A stretch of DNA of 64,000 nucleotides. Source: Candidatus Salinicoccus stercoripullorum (GTDB lineage Bacteria; Bacillota; Bacilli; Staphylococcales; Salinicoccaceae). The translations under genes and the position numbers were made by a program. Below, piece after piece: positions 52,943 to 63,499 of the stretch. Where the stretch lies: NCBI GenBank assembly GCA_019113295.1, contig DXHR01000034.1, positions 1 to 64,000 of the forward strand, in the 5' to 3' direction. Below the pieces are notes generated by a model that saw only the letters and a list, made by a program, of their open reading frames with translations, searched no databases and had not been told where the DNA came from. How positions within the stretch are numbered: the stretch's first letter is position 1; each line of letters begins with the position of its first letter.

Positions 52943-54076
52943 TTATGAGGAAGTTTTTCTCTTATTCTCAAGAATCATCCCGATGATCAGAAAGGCAGCT
53001 GTGTAGAGAACTGTAACCAGCATCGGGAATGCCGCCTCGCCCCATGAGATGTCCGGTTCCGCATAGATCTGTGTGAAATGGTAGAGGGGGAGATACTGGG
53101 CGATATTCTGCGCCGTCTGTCCCATCACCTCGAGCGGTATCATGACACCGGAGAGGAACGCCATGCCAATCGCAATAAAGTTTGCGAGACCGTTGATGAT
53201 GAATTTGTTAGTCGTTATGGCGCCGATTACATAGTGGATTGACAGTGTGAGTGCGGTGATCAGAATCAGCGCTGCAAACATTTTACCGAGCGGCACACCC
53301 GAAAGGCTGCCCGTGCGAAGTGCCAGAGCACCGAAGAACATGAATGCGACAACGAACAGGCCAACGACAATCTGGGACAGTATCATCTGGGACATGAAGG
53401 TGCTTGTCTTCATGGGAGAAACGTTGATCCTCTGCTTCAATTCCGGTGAATTGAATTCCGACATGATGTTGCCCACGAGGATGAGCAGGAACAGCATGAT
53501 CCAGTATCCGGCAAAGTTTGTGTAGTTCCTCATATATTCAAAATTGCTCTGTGCTTCGACATCCACCGATTCATGAACATCTACATCTATACTGTCCGAA
53601 AGCAGCTTTGTAACATCATCTGTGTGGAGTTCACCCGTGGTGTCAAAATCCGCCTTCAGGAATATGAAGTACTGCTGGATGGCGGTCTGCAGCTGCAGAT
53701 GTTTTGTCGACCGCTGGTCTGTCGTAGTCTCGACGACCGGCCTGTCGGAAGTGAACCTTGATTCTGCATCTTCGGGGATGATGATGAAACCATCTATGGC
53801 AGCGAGGAATATCTTCTCCTCGAGTGCTTCAATGTCCGGATTTTCCGCATTGGTCACTGTGACTTCGTTGTTTTCATCCAAGTAGCCGATCAGTCCCCGG
53901 CTCACTTCTGAACTGCTGTGGTCGATGACTTCGATCCTGAGTGACTCTGAAGTATAGCTGTCGCTTGAGTTGCCGAGTGAGAACATGACTGCAAATACGA
54001 AAAATGCCGCAAGCAGGAGGACTATCAGAATTTTGTACTTCCAGAAATGGAGGAGAATACCTTTAAATACTGTCAT
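52943..54076 (-). CDS. ABC-2 type exporter permease (second permease, LnrN-like)
   Basis: The 377-residue membrane protein has an N-terminal helix (ILIVLLLAAFFVFAVMFSLG), a long extracytoplasmic domain (about 35-190) and a C-terminal five-helix ABC-2 bundle with MKTSTFMSQMILSQIVVGLF and LSGVMIPLEVMGQTAQNIAQ. It overlaps the preceding permease gene by 14 bases and is the last gene of the three-gene transporter operon. With the other permease it should form the membrane channel of an antibiotic or lipid exporter. Confidence 0.87.
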   Translation of the reverse strand: MTVFKGILLHFWKYKILIVLLLAAFFVFAVMFSLGNSSDSYTSESLRIEVIDHSSSEVSRGLIGYLDENNEVTVTNAENPDIEALEEKIFLAAIDGFIIIPEDAESRFTSDRPVVETTTDQRSTKHLQLQTAIQQYFIFLKADFDTTGELHTDDVTKLLSDSIDVDVHESVDVEAQSNFEYMRNYTNFAGYWIMLFLLILVGNIMSEFNSPELKQRINVSPMKTSTFMSQMILSQIVVGLFVVAFMFFGALALRTGSLSGVPLGKMFAALILITALTLSIHYVIGAITTNKFIINGLANFIAIGMAFLSGVMIPLEVMGQTAQNIAQYLPLYHFTQIYAEPDISWGEAAFPMLVTVLYTAAFLIIGMILENKRKTSS

Positions 54077-55118
54077 ATTGTTTCCTCCTCAGTGCAAGTA
54101 ATGTAATGCCGAAAAAGACCGCCGCATATACGATGAGCATGCCGATGGTGGCCCAGTAGTCATCGTAGTTGCGCAGGAAATTGATCTTATACATCGTATC
54201 CGTAAGTCTTGCGAGCGGGTTCAGCGTGTTCACCCACATCAGATTATTCTCTATGAGGATGATTTTGATGAACGGTCCCATGAGTCCTGAAAGTGCGGCA
54301 AGTCCGATGATGAATATAACTGAGATCGTCGTTTTCATGCCGGCGTTGATTTTCGGAATGAGCCCGATGATCAGTCCGAGCCCGATGCCTGTCAGGTTGG
54401 CGATGAAGAGCAGGAAGAGCGTCGGCCATAATTCCGTGAACAGGTTGATCTTATAAAGGATGATGATGACGGCCAGTATGAAAATGTTCGTGGCCAGATT
54501 GAGCATGAGGGCTCCGAGCACACTGGCTGACAGGAATTTGATTTTGCTGTAGGGGCTCGCTGCGAACCGTGCCCCCATGGGGTCCAGGTTCGGCTGCATC
54601 GACGACATGAATTCAATGCCCGAGAAAATGCCGTAGAACGCTATCATGGCGATCAATGAATAGAAGAGTACAGCTTCCGGCTGGGCTTCCTGGCTGTTCT
54701 CTTCTATGAACTGGGCTTCAAAATCATAGTTTTCATAGGGGATGCCGGCGCTTTCGATCTTTTCAATCTGATTGATGACCATCTCGAGTACCGTCTGGTC
54801 AAAGCCTGTTTCGGTCACAAGCAATGTGTTATCCCCGTGTATATAGCCTGAAATTTCCCCTTCCTTCATTCCCGTCACGGCTTCATCCTCTGTCATGACT
54901 GTCATATTTATGAAATCAATCTCTTCGATCACTTCAGTCAATTCCTGGTCTTTCTGTATACCGACATCGATGTTTTCAATCCCCCCGCCCGTCATGTTTG
55001 AAGCCGTCATGATGAATAATCCGGTGAGCAGAAGCGGGTAGCAGAGTGTCCAGAACCAGAAACCGAAATCCTTGAAACTGATACTGACCAGATAATAGGT
55101 CATAAGGAATATATTCAT
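54063..55118 (-). CDS. ABC-2 type exporter permease (first permease, LnrM-like)
   Basis: The 351-residue permease has the same ABC-2 plan as its partner: a first helix near FWFWTLCYPLLLTGLFIMTA, an extracytoplasmic domain (about 45-145) and a helical bundle that includes LMLNLATNIFILAVIIILYK, ANLTGIGLGLIIGLIP and GPFIKIILIENNLMW. Two different permeases with one ATPase match the linearmycin-type (Lnr/Yfi) exporters. It begins one base inside the ATPase stop codon, indicating translational coupling. Confidence 0.87.
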   Translation of the reverse strand: MNIFLMTYYLVSISFKDFGFWFWTLCYPLLLTGLFIMTASNMTGGGIENIDVGIQKDQELTEVIEEIDFINMTVMTEDEAVTGMKEGEISGYIHGDNTLLVTETGFDQTVLEMVINQIEKIESAGIPYENYDFEAQFIEENSQEAQPEAVLFYSLIAMIAFYGIFSGIEFMSSMQPNLDPMGARFAASPYSKIKFLSASVLGALMLNLATNIFILAVIIILYKINLFTELWPTLFLLFIANLTGIGLGLIIGLIPKINAGMKTTISVIFIIGLAALSGLMGPFIKIILIENNLMWVNTLNPLARLTDTMYKINFLRNYDDYWATIGMLIVYAAVFFGITLLALRRKQYDSI

Positions 55119-56050
55119 CAGTCCCTCAGCTCCTTGCCTGTAAGCTCCAGGAAGATGTCACTCAGTGTCGACCGCTCGCTTGTGAGTTCCGTATACGACA
55201 GGTTGTTGGATTCTATGAACTTGATGAGATTGGACAGGTTATTCTCCTGTTTTTCAAAGTGGATGAGATAGTTGTCATTCTTGTTCGTCACTTTGACGAC
55301 ATGCGGCAGTTCCGAAAGTCTGCTTTTCATCCCGGGATATTCTGTCAGGAAACCGACTTCTACTCTTTCCTGAGTGGAAATCGATTTTTGGAGCTGGCCG
55401 ACTGTACCCTGGGCGATGCTGCGGCCCTGATCCATGATGACCATTCGGTCGCACAGCTGTTCAGCCTCTTCCAGGTAATGGGTGGTATATATGACGGTCC
55501 TGCCGTCCGCTTTCATCTTTTTGACGCCTTCCAGGATAAAGTTCCGGCTCTGTGCATCGACTGCGACAGTCGGCTCGTCCATGAAGAGCAGTTCAGGCTT
55601 GTGGGCGATTCCGCAGGCAATATTAAGACGGCGTTTCAATCCGCCGGAGAGCTTACCCGGTGTGAATTTCCGGTATTTGTCCAGGCCCACGAAATCAATC
55701 GCTTCCTCCACCAGCTTTTTCCGCTCTCTGCTGTCCTGGATATACAATCCACAATAAAAATCAACATTTTCATAAACATTCAATTTATCGAAAATCGCCA
55801 GTTCCTGCGGTACGATGCCGATACGCCGTTTGACATCGTTATTGTTTGAATCGACTTTCTTGCCGAAGATCTCTATCTCCCCGCTGTCAAAGCTGAGCAA
55901 TGAAAGCATGCAGTTTATGGCCGTCGTCTTGCCGCAGCCATTGGGGCCGAGCAGGCCGACTATCTCGCCATCCTGCGCATTGAATGAAAAATGGTCCAGC
56001 GCAATCAGTTCGTTGTACCTTTTAACGACTCCTTCCATCATGATCATCAT
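55118..56050 (-). CDS. ABC exporter ATP-binding protein (LnrL-like)
   Basis: The 310-residue ATPase has Walker A GLLGPNGCGKTTAINCML, Q-loop IVPQELAIFDKLNVYEN, signature KLSGGLKRRLNIACG, Walker B LLFMDEPTVAVD and the switch His in YTTHYLEEAEQL. A C-terminal DUF4162-like extension follows from about residue 225. GGGGAGG precedes the first ATG at 56050. It powers the two permeases encoded just downstream. The operon is divergent from a histidine kinase/response regulator pair, which probably controls it. Confidence 0.92.
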   Translation of the reverse strand: MMIMMEGVVKRYNELIALDHFSFNAQDGEIVGLLGPNGCGKTTAINCMLSLLSFDSGEIEIFGKKVDSNNNDVKRRIGIVPQELAIFDKLNVYENVDFYCGLYIQDSRERKKLVEEAIDFVGLDKYRKFTPGKLSGGLKRRLNIACGIAHKPELLFMDEPTVAVDAQSRNFILEGVKKMKADGRTVIYTTHYLEEAEQLCDRMVIMDQGRSIAQGTVGQLQKSISTQERVEVGFLTEYPGMKSRLSELPHVVKVTNKNDNYLIHFEKQENNLSNLIKFIESNNLSYTELTSERSTLSDIFLELTGKELRD

Positions 56051-56163
56051 GATTCCTCCCCGTTCAATCTTTGTTACATTAAGTTTATACTGTTATTGAA
56101 GCAGTTGTTAGTGTATAAAATAATGATAAAGGGTGACAGATGTCATGAAACGGGGGTGAGGGT

Positions 56164-57204
56164 ATGGGAGGAACCATAGAAAAGCTGATACTGTACATCG
56201 TGCTGACCGGCTTCTATTTTGCGGATGCTGAAGGGGCAAGCCTGATCATCGCGCTGCTTGCTTTCATACTGTTCTTCTCCCTGGACCTGTCCGGTCTTAG
56301 GTTCACCGTACTTGCTGCCGCAGGGATATTCACTTTATTACTTCTGCTTAACACCGGGTGGGTCTATTATGTACCGATGCTCAGTTTCACGGTGGCCGGG
56401 AGCTGCAGGAGATGGGTCCTTGCCACATTCATCTTCTATCTGGCGGAACCGAAAATTTCGCTGATTGTGCTCTCGGGCATCGTCATATACATGGTCTATC
56501 TGAGAGAGCGGGTGTCGGCGCTCAGGTTGGAGAATAAAAAGGTGCGGGACCAGCTGACAAGCGATAATCTGCTGCTCAGGCGGCAGCATAACGAACTGCT
56601 CAAAAATCATGAGAAGGATATATACATGGCGGAATTGAATGAGCGGAACAGGATTGCCCGTGACATGCATGACGCACTCGGGCATTCATTGAGCAGCAGC
56701 ATCCTGCTGATCGAGTCGCTGCAGTATGTAAAGGATGAGGAGAAGCTGAAGGAGTCGCTCGGTATGCTGCAGGGAAGGCTGAAGTCGGGCATGGATGACA
56801 TACGCATGAGCATCCATCATCTGTATGAAACATCCATCGATCTAAAGACGCGGATTGAAGATTATATGGAAGAAATGGAGCGGTTTGATGTAGAGCTGTA
56901 TTATGATGTGGACATGGAGATCGGGCATGAGGTCAAAATAGATATCCTGTCTATAGTGAAAGAGGCCCTTACAAATGTTAAAAAGCACTCACAAGCGTCA
57001 GAAGTGCATATTTTCATCAAAGAGCAGAATGATTTCCTGACACTCTCCATAAAAGACAACGGCAGGAGGAAACCGGAGAAAAAGAAAGGCATGGGGCTTT
57101 TGTCCATGCAGGAAATCGTAGCGAAATACAGCGGGATATTCAACACATTCCATGACGGCGGCTTCACGGTGTATATCACGCTTTACAAGGAGGGAATAAG
57201 GTAG
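56164..57204 (+). CDS. Sensor histidine kinase of the NarL/DesK type (LnrJ-like)
   Basis: The 346-residue membrane kinase has about four to five N-terminal helices without a large outer domain (about 1-115), a coiled-coil linker, a HisKA_3 domain with phospho-acceptor His169 in RNRIARDMHDALGHSLS, and an HATPase_c domain (ALTNVKKHSQA, IKDNGRRKPEKKKGMGLLSM). A small intramembrane sensor beside an ABC exporter is typical of kinases that detect membrane-active antibiotics. The stop codon directly abuts the response regulator ATG. Confidence 0.9.
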   Translation: MGGTIEKLILYIVLTGFYFADAEGASLIIALLAFILFFSLDLSGLRFTVLAAAGIFTLLLLLNTGWVYYVPMLSFTVAGSCRRWVLATFIFYLAEPKISLIVLSGIVIYMVYLRERVSALRLENKKVRDQLTSDNLLLRRQHNELLKNHEKDIYMAELNERNRIARDMHDALGHSLSSSILLIESLQYVKDEEKLKESLGMLQGRLKSGMDDIRMSIHHLYETSIDLKTRIEDYMEEMERFDVELYYDVDMEIGHEVKIDILSIVKEALTNVKKHSQASEVHIFIKEQNDFLTLSIKDNGRRKPEKKKGMGLLSMQEIVAKYSGIFNTFHDGGFTVYITLYKEGIR

Positions 57205-57804
57205 ATGGATATAATAATAGTGGATGATGATGCACTGGTCGTGAATGCTCTTGGGACGATACTGGAAGGTTCCGGACACACCGTTGTGGCAACTGGGGGG
57301 AGCGGACGGGAGGCGATTGATCTTTACCGGAAACATACGCCGGATCTTCTGATGACGGACATAAGGATGACGGGCATGTCCGGGCTTGAAGCGAGCAGAA
57401 AGATACTGGATGAAGACAGCGGGGCGAACATCCTGCTGATCACTACATTCAAGGATGATGAGTACATACACGAGGCGCTTAAAATCGGCTGCCGGGGCTA
57501 TCTGCTCAAAGATAATTTCAAAGGGATACTGCCCGCCATCCAGGCGGTTGCGTCCGGCAACATGGTCTTTGACAGCGATATTGTAAAAAGTATGTCCACA
57601 CACTCCCATTTCAAAGCGATGGCAGAACTGTCCGAAAGGGAGCAGGAGATACTCGGGCAGGTTGCCGAAGGATTGAGTAACAGGGAAATAGCTGAGAAGC
57701 TGTATCTGAGTGAAGGGACCGTGCGTAATTATATCTCACAGATGCTGACAAAACTCGATCTGCGCGACCGGACACAGCTTGCAGTCTATTATTACAAGAA
57801 CTAG
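57205..57804 (+). CDS. NarL/FixJ-family response regulator (LnrK-like)
   Basis: The 199-residue regulator has a receiver domain with acidic pocket IIIVDDDALVV and phospho-acceptor Asp52 (LLMTDIRMTGMSG), and a C-terminal LuxR HTH (LSEREQEILGQVAEGLSNRE, IAEKLYLSEGTVRNYISQML). It starts immediately after the kinase stop. The adjacent divergent ABC exporter is its probable target; the 113-bp intergenic region would hold the binding site, but no clear dyad was recognised there. Confidence 0.92.
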   Translation: MDIIIVDDDALVVNALGTILEGSGHTVVATGGSGREAIDLYRKHTPDLLMTDIRMTGMSGLEASRKILDEDSGANILLITTFKDDEYIHEALKIGCRGYLLKDNFKGILPAIQAVASGNMVFDSDIVKSMSTHSHFKAMAELSEREQEILGQVAEGLSNREIAEKLYLSEGTVRNYISQMLTKLDLRDRTQLAVYYYKN

Positions 57805-57806
57805 GA

Positions 57807-57836
57807 AGAGGATGCCCGGGGGACATCCTCTTTTTC
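57807..57836 (+). terminator. Terminator
   Basis: AGAGGATG / CATCCTCT stem followed by T4-5. Confidence 0.87.
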
Positions 57837-57888
57837 GCATCTGTATTTTGACTATTAAAATATGCAAATCAGTCTTCACCGAATATTT

Positions 57889-59238
<1,350 letters not shown>

Positions 59239-59247
59239 TTATGTCTA

Positions 59248-60825
59248 TCAGACCATTGCTTCGAAGTATTCCCTCACCTGCGGAACGCTGAGTCCCACGA
59301 TGACCTGCACACTCGTGCCGCTTTTTGCGATACCATGCGCCATCTGACCGCTGGTGAAGTAGTCGTTGTCCCTGACCCGGCCGGGGTCGTTGACAGTCAC
59401 CCTGAGCCGTGTGGCACAGTTGGTGACATCTTTGATATTTTCGCTGCCCCCGAGACCTTCGAGGTAATAGAGGGCCTTATCTTCATATTCGTTGCCGGTG
59501 CTTTCGGCTGCAATGACAGGCTCTCCATTCTTTTGATCAAGATAGTCCTTTTTGGTGAACAGTTTCGCTTCTTCGTCCGTTTTTCTCCCAGGCAGTTGTA
59601 TGTCGAATTTCTCAATCAGGTATTTGAATGTGACAAAATAGATGCCCGTGAAGATGAATCCGATGACCGCCTGTGTAATATAGATGCCGCCATGGCTCGC
59701 AGCAAGCGGTATCCAGTTGATGGCCGCAATATCTATCAGCCCGCCGCCCATGAGTCCGACGACGCCGAACATGTTCATGATCATGATCATTGTTGCCCCG
59801 AGCAGTGCATGGATGACAAACAGATACGGTGCGATGAACAGGAACGTGAATTCCAACGGTTCAGTGATGCCGGCAAATACTGCTGTAGCTGTTGCAGGAA
59901 GCACGAGTGCCAGCATCTTCCTCCTGTTCTCCTTCGGAGTGGAGTAGTACATGGCAATACCGATGCCGAGACAGCTGAATATTTTAATGTTGCCCTGGAG
60001 CAGGAAGCCGTATGGATACAGCTCATTGAGTGGGGCATCAGAGCTGCTGTATTCGGAGAGTTCCGAAATCCAGAGCGGTTTCAGTCCTTCATTTACAGCA
60101 GCAGGACCGAATTCGAAAGGCGTATAAATGAAGTGGTGCAGGCCGGTCGGTATCAGGATCCTCTCAAGGAAATGGAATATCCATACACCGATATAACCGG
60201 ATTGGAGCATGACCTCCTGCAGGGAGGCGATGCTGGTCTGGACGTATGGCCAGATGAAAGCGACAAGGAAAGCCAGCGGAATCATCAGGAAGAAACCTAT
60301 GACCACAACGAATGACACGCCCTGGAATATGCCGAGGACTTCAGGGAGTTTAGTATCATAGAAGTTATTGTGGATCCATATCACGATGGCGGATATAAAT
60401 ATCGCACCGATGATGTTCGTATCCAGCGTGGCGATGCCCGCAATTTCTTTGACCCCCGTGAGATTTTCAACACCCTGTGACAGGTCGACGCCGAAAGTCT
60501 CCGGCCAGAGAGTCAGTATTGTATTTATATAGTTGTTGAATACCAGGTAGATCATCAGTGCCGCGAGCGTCGCCCTGGCCTGGGCCTTTTTCGCCAGTGA
60601 AATCGGCAGCCCGATGACGAAGGCGAGTTCCATGTGGTCGAAGATCGTCCAGCCGCCGCTTTCAATGATCGACCAGATGCTATGCCACATCGTCCCTTCT
60701 GCTGCGATACCCCCCATGATATTCGGGTTTTTGAATAAAGTCGCAAGCCCTACGATGATCCCGAAGAAGGCGAACAACAATACGGGGACTATCATGGCGC
60801 TTCCAAATCGTTTAACAGCATTCAT
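59248..60825 (-). CDS. malP: Maltose/alpha-glucoside-specific PTS enzyme IICB
   Basis: The 525-residue permease imports and phosphorylates maltose or related alpha-glucosides. The IIC domain (1 to about 420) contains LIPTGLHHFIYTPFEFGPAA and [15 protein letters not shown]; the IIB domain (about 445-525) has the phospho-Cys in DVTNCATRLRVTV. There is no IIA domain, so a IIA from elsewhere (perhaps that of PtsG) must donate phosphate. AAGGAG is nine bases before ATG 60825. It is first in the malP-malA operon, divergent from an RpiR regulator and with a cre box upstream. Confidence 0.94.
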   Translation of the reverse strand: MNAVKRFGSAMIVPVLLFAFFGIIVGLATLFKNPNIMGGIAAEGTMWHSIWSIIESGGWTIFDHMELAFVIGLPISLAKKAQARATLAALMIYLVFNNYINTILTLWPETFGVDLSQGVENLTGVKEIAGIATLDTNIIGAIFISAIVIWIHNNFYDTKLPEVLGIFQGVSFVVVIGFFLMIPLAFLVAFIWPYVQTSIASLQEVMLQSGYIGVWIFHFLERILIPTGLHHFIYTPFEFGPAAVNEGLKPLWISELSEYSSSDAPLNELYPYGFLLQGNIKIFSCLGIGIAMYYSTPKENRRKMLALVLPATATAVFAGITEPLEFTFLFIAPYLFVIHALLGATMIMIMNMFGVVGLMGGGLIDIAAINWIPLAASHGGIYITQAVIGFIFTGIYFVTFKYLIEKFDIQLPGRKTDEEAKLFTKKDYLDQKNGEPVIAAESTGNEYEDKALYYLEGLGGSENIKDVTNCATRLRVTVNDPGRVRDNDYFTSGQMAHGIAKSGTSVQVIVGLSVPQVREYFEAMV

Positions 60826-60865
60826 AGGCAAAAACTCCTTCTGTATGTCTTAAGGGCCACTTTAA

Positions 60866-60879
60866 AGGAAGCGCTTTCA
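60866..60879. promoter_or_regulatory. cre box upstream of malP
   Basis: AGGAAGCGCTTTCA matches the CcpA consensus TGNAARCGNWWWCA with one mismatch and is nearly palindromic. It lies 41 bases before the malP start. Confidence 0.6.
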
Positions 60880-60978
60880 ATTTCCAACAGGTTTGACGCA
60901 TTTAGGAATAGAATAGTACGATATGGTTATATTTGCGGGAGGCGGAAATATTTTCATCAAGGACAGGGGATAGGATAA

Positions 60979-61737
60979 ATGGTACTGGATAAACTCGTGA
61001 ATCAGCACTATGATGCATTAAGCGAAAATGACCTCTACGTCATCAAAGTGATACATGACAATATAGATGAAATGAAGGGGATGAAGATACAGGAGTTGGC
61101 AGAGCTCTCGCATATATCAATATCATCGATACACCGGATGGCTAAGAAACTCGGTTTCGACGGCTACAGTGATCTGAAGTCATACATCAAGCTGAATGAT
61201 ACGGCAGGGAAAGATACTCAGGATCTGATGGAACTGCTTGAGCATGACATAAAACAGACATTGAAATACCTGGGCCAACTGAACTTCGACAGACTAAACC
61301 GCATGATCGATGAAGCGCCCTTCATCTACATTTACGGTACGGGCACGGCCCAGCTCGAAGTGGCAAATGATGTGCAGCGCCAGCTTCTGTCTTTATACAA
61401 GCGGTCGATGGTTTTGAAAAATGAACGGGAACTGATGAATGGCATTGAACAATTGGCAGACGGGGAAATCCTGCTGATCATTTCACTTTCCGGGGAGACG
61501 AAAAACTTCGAGGATATCATCCAGCTGATCAAAGCGAGGAATGTACAGTATATCAGCGTCACAACGCTGAAGGACAATCTCCTTGCACAGAATGCGATGT
61601 TCAACATATATGTAAACAGTACGCCGTTCCATCTGTTCAACGGCATCAACAATTCCAGTTTCCTTCCTTATCATATCGTCTTCGATGTGATATTGCGTAA
61701 GTTCAGCAAATGGAAGAATGGACAGTCTGAGGAATAG
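60979..61737 (+). CDS. RpiR/MurR-family regulator of the maltose genes (GlvR-like)
   Basis: The 252-residue protein has an N-terminal RpiR helix-turn-helix (MKIQELAELSHISISSIHRM followed by AKKLGFDGYSDLK) and a C-terminal SIS sugar-phosphate-binding domain (FIYIYGTGTAQLEVANDVQR, ILLIISLSGETKNFEDII). It is divergent from malP-malA, as GlvR is in Bacillus. It probably senses maltose-6-phosphate and activates the operon. GGGATAGGAT precedes the ATG. Confidence 0.88.
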   Translation: MVLDKLVNQHYDALSENDLYVIKVIHDNIDEMKGMKIQELAELSHISISSIHRMAKKLGFDGYSDLKSYIKLNDTAGKDTQDLMELLEHDIKQTLKYLGQLNFDRLNRMIDEAPFIYIYGTGTAQLEVANDVQRQLLSLYKRSMVLKNERELMNGIEQLADGEILLIISLSGETKNFEDIIQLIKARNVQYISVTTLKDNLLAQNAMFNIYVNSTPFHLFNGINNSSFLPYHIVFDVILRKFSKWKNGQSEE

Positions 61738-61738
61738 G

Positions 61739-61773
61739 GAAATCTCCAGAACGGCGGTTCTGGAGATTTTTAT
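61739..61773 (+). terminator. Terminator
   Basis: AATCTCCAGAAC / GTTCTGGAGATT hairpin followed by T4, right after the RpiR stop. Confidence 0.9.
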
Positions 61774-61869
61774 ATACATTCATATATTTATCGATGAGGC
61801 GATGCCCTTATTACCGTTCCGGAATCGATGATAGATATACTGCTGCCTTCTTATACAGGACCGTCAAAT

Positions 61870-62796
61870 TCAGTTGAAGGGTGTCAGATAGGTTTCTATG
61901 AAATCACGTTGGTCTTCGATTTTTGGCGGAAGGGATAGGTTCTCTCCCAGGTTGTCCAGAGGTTCATCAACAGTGAACCCCGGACCATCCGTGGAGAGTT
62001 CGATTGTAATGCCGCCCGGTGCCTGGATATAGACCGCCTTGAAATAATGGCGGTCGACAATACCTGAATTCGGCCACTTTTCCTCCCGGAGCTTCCCGAG
62101 CATCTTCTGCAGGTGATTTTCGTCTGCGACTCTCAGCGAGAAATGGTGGACACTGCCGTAGCCTTCCTTTTCAAGCTGGCTGTTCCTCTGTTCGACGACA
62201 TGGACTGAGTCCCGGCCGACCTTGACTTCAGCCCCTGTGTTTTCGTCGGTAAGGTCCCCTTGCACTTCCCCGCCGAGCAGTTCGAGCAGCTGGAGCGCCG
62301 CTTTCAAATACTGGACGGTGATTTCCACCGCACCGATCGAAGTGATGGCATACTCCTTTGGGATTTCATCGGTTGAATTGGGTTCGGAATCATCGTATTC
62401 AGTGTCCACCATGAGTGCCATGCGCTGTTTTTCATGGTCTTCAAAGATCATGGACATATGGCCGAAACGTTCTGTGAACCCTTCATGGTAGACCCTTTTT
62501 TCATCGAAGCGGTTCCTGAAGAACTCCAGTGCTTCCATGGATGGCACCCTGAATATGGTCCTTGATATGCTGTTGGTTCCGGGCTGGAATTTTGGGGCAT
62601 TGAATATCTCGAAGAACGTAATATCCGTTCCGGGTGTACCTTTGTAATCGGCGTAGAAGAGGTGGTACATGCCGGTGTCATCCTGGTTGACTGTCTTCTT
62701 GACGAGCCGGAGACCTAATATATTTGTATAGAAATCATGGTTGTCGAGTATTTCCTTTGTGATGGACGATACGTGGTGGATGCCTTTAACTGTCAT
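61870..62796 (-). CDS. mhqE: Ring-cleaving dioxygenase of the MhqE/MhqO (VOC) family
   Basis: The 308-residue protein has two vicinal-oxygen-chelate modules: the first starts GIHHVSSITKEILDNHDFYT and the second AITSIGAVEITVQYLKAALQ. Metal-ligand positions are His in IHHVSS, His in SVHHFSLRVAD and Glu in GITIELSTDGPG. Members open hydroquinone-type rings and protect against quinones and electrophiles. The divergent gene encodes an MhqD-type hydrolase, the usual partner. GGAGCGATAGCC precedes the ATG. Confidence 0.9.
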   Translation of the reverse strand: MTVKGIHHVSSITKEILDNHDFYTNILGLRLVKKTVNQDDTGMYHLFYADYKGTPGTDITFFEIFNAPKFQPGTNSISRTIFRVPSMEALEFFRNRFDEKRVYHEGFTERFGHMSMIFEDHEKQRMALMVDTEYDDSEPNSTDEIPKEYAITSIGAVEITVQYLKAALQLLELLGGEVQGDLTDENTGAEVKVGRDSVHVVEQRNSQLEKEGYGSVHHFSLRVADENHLQKMLGKLREEKWPNSGIVDRHYFKAVYIQAPGGITIELSTDGPGFTVDEPLDNLGENLSLPPKIEDQRDFIETYLTPFN

Positions 62797-62875
62797 GGCT
62801 ATCGCTCCTTAAAGTCTATTACTGTCAGTATATAATAGAGATGGGTTAAACTCTAATAAAGGAGGACGATCTAAC

Positions 62876-63499
62876 ATGGAACATCTGTTTATAAAAAGCA
62901 GGAGTGGAAGCGATCGGACGCTGATCCTGTTCCACGGCACCGGCGGGAGAGAGACGGACCTGCTCGAAGTCGCAGCCATGGTGAACGGATCCGCCAACAT
63001 ACTGGCTTTGCGCGGTGCCGTGGAGGAGAATGGACAGGCGAGATATTTCAGACGGCTCTCTCCCCGTGAATTTGACCAGGAGAGTCTGCGCGGAGAGGGC
63101 ATGAAGACCGCCTCTTTGATCAGGGAACTTTCTTCCCTATATGGACTGGACATGACGAAAGCGGTCTATATAGGCTACTCCAACGGCGCAAACATGGCAG
63201 CCCATCTTCTGCTCAATCATGATCTTCCTGTTGCCGGGGCAATGCTCATGCATCCTGCTTACAGGAGTGAGCTGATTGAGAGGGACATCCTGCTCCGCAG
63301 CAGTGTACTGCTCATTGCGGGTGCCCGGGACATGACAGCTACAGCGGGTGAAGCCTATGAACTGAAGCAGTCCCTTGAACTGAAAGGTGCATCCGTGGAA
63401 GTGAAGCTCACAGACGGTGGCCACGAAATCGTTTCCGAGGAGCTTATGGAAGGCCATATATGGTATTTGAAAGTGGATGGCATGATGGACGATCTATAG
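62876..63499 (+). CDS. mhqD: MhqD-type alpha/beta hydrolase (carboxylesterase)
   Basis: The 207-residue cytosolic hydrolase has the oxyanion region LILFHGTGGRETDLLEVAAM, the nucleophile Ser in YIGYSNGANMAAHLL, the acid in LLIAGARDMTAT and the His in LTDGGHEIVSEE. This short phospholipase/carboxylesterase form is induced by hydroquinones and diamide in Bacillus and Staphylococcus, where MhqR controls it. Here it faces mhqE across 79 bases. No MhqR gene is present in the window. AAAGGAGG precedes the ATG. Its stop overlaps the convergent HAD gene by 6 bases. Confidence 0.9.
   Translation: MEHLFIKSRSGSDRTLILFHGTGGRETDLLEVAAMVNGSANILALRGAVEENGQARYFRRLSPREFDQESLRGEGMKTASLIRELSSLYGLDMTKAVYIGYSNGANMAAHLLLNHDLPVAGAMLMHPAYRSELIERDILLRSSVLLIAGARDMTATAGEAYELKQSLELKGASVEVKLTDGGHEIVSEELMEGHIWYLKVDGMMDDL

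Noticed and set aside
59335..60315. 326-codon plus-strand frame inside malP
   Set aside because: It is antisense to an unmistakable PTS IICB gene and its composition (Asp/Glu/His/Arg rich) is typical of a mirror frame.
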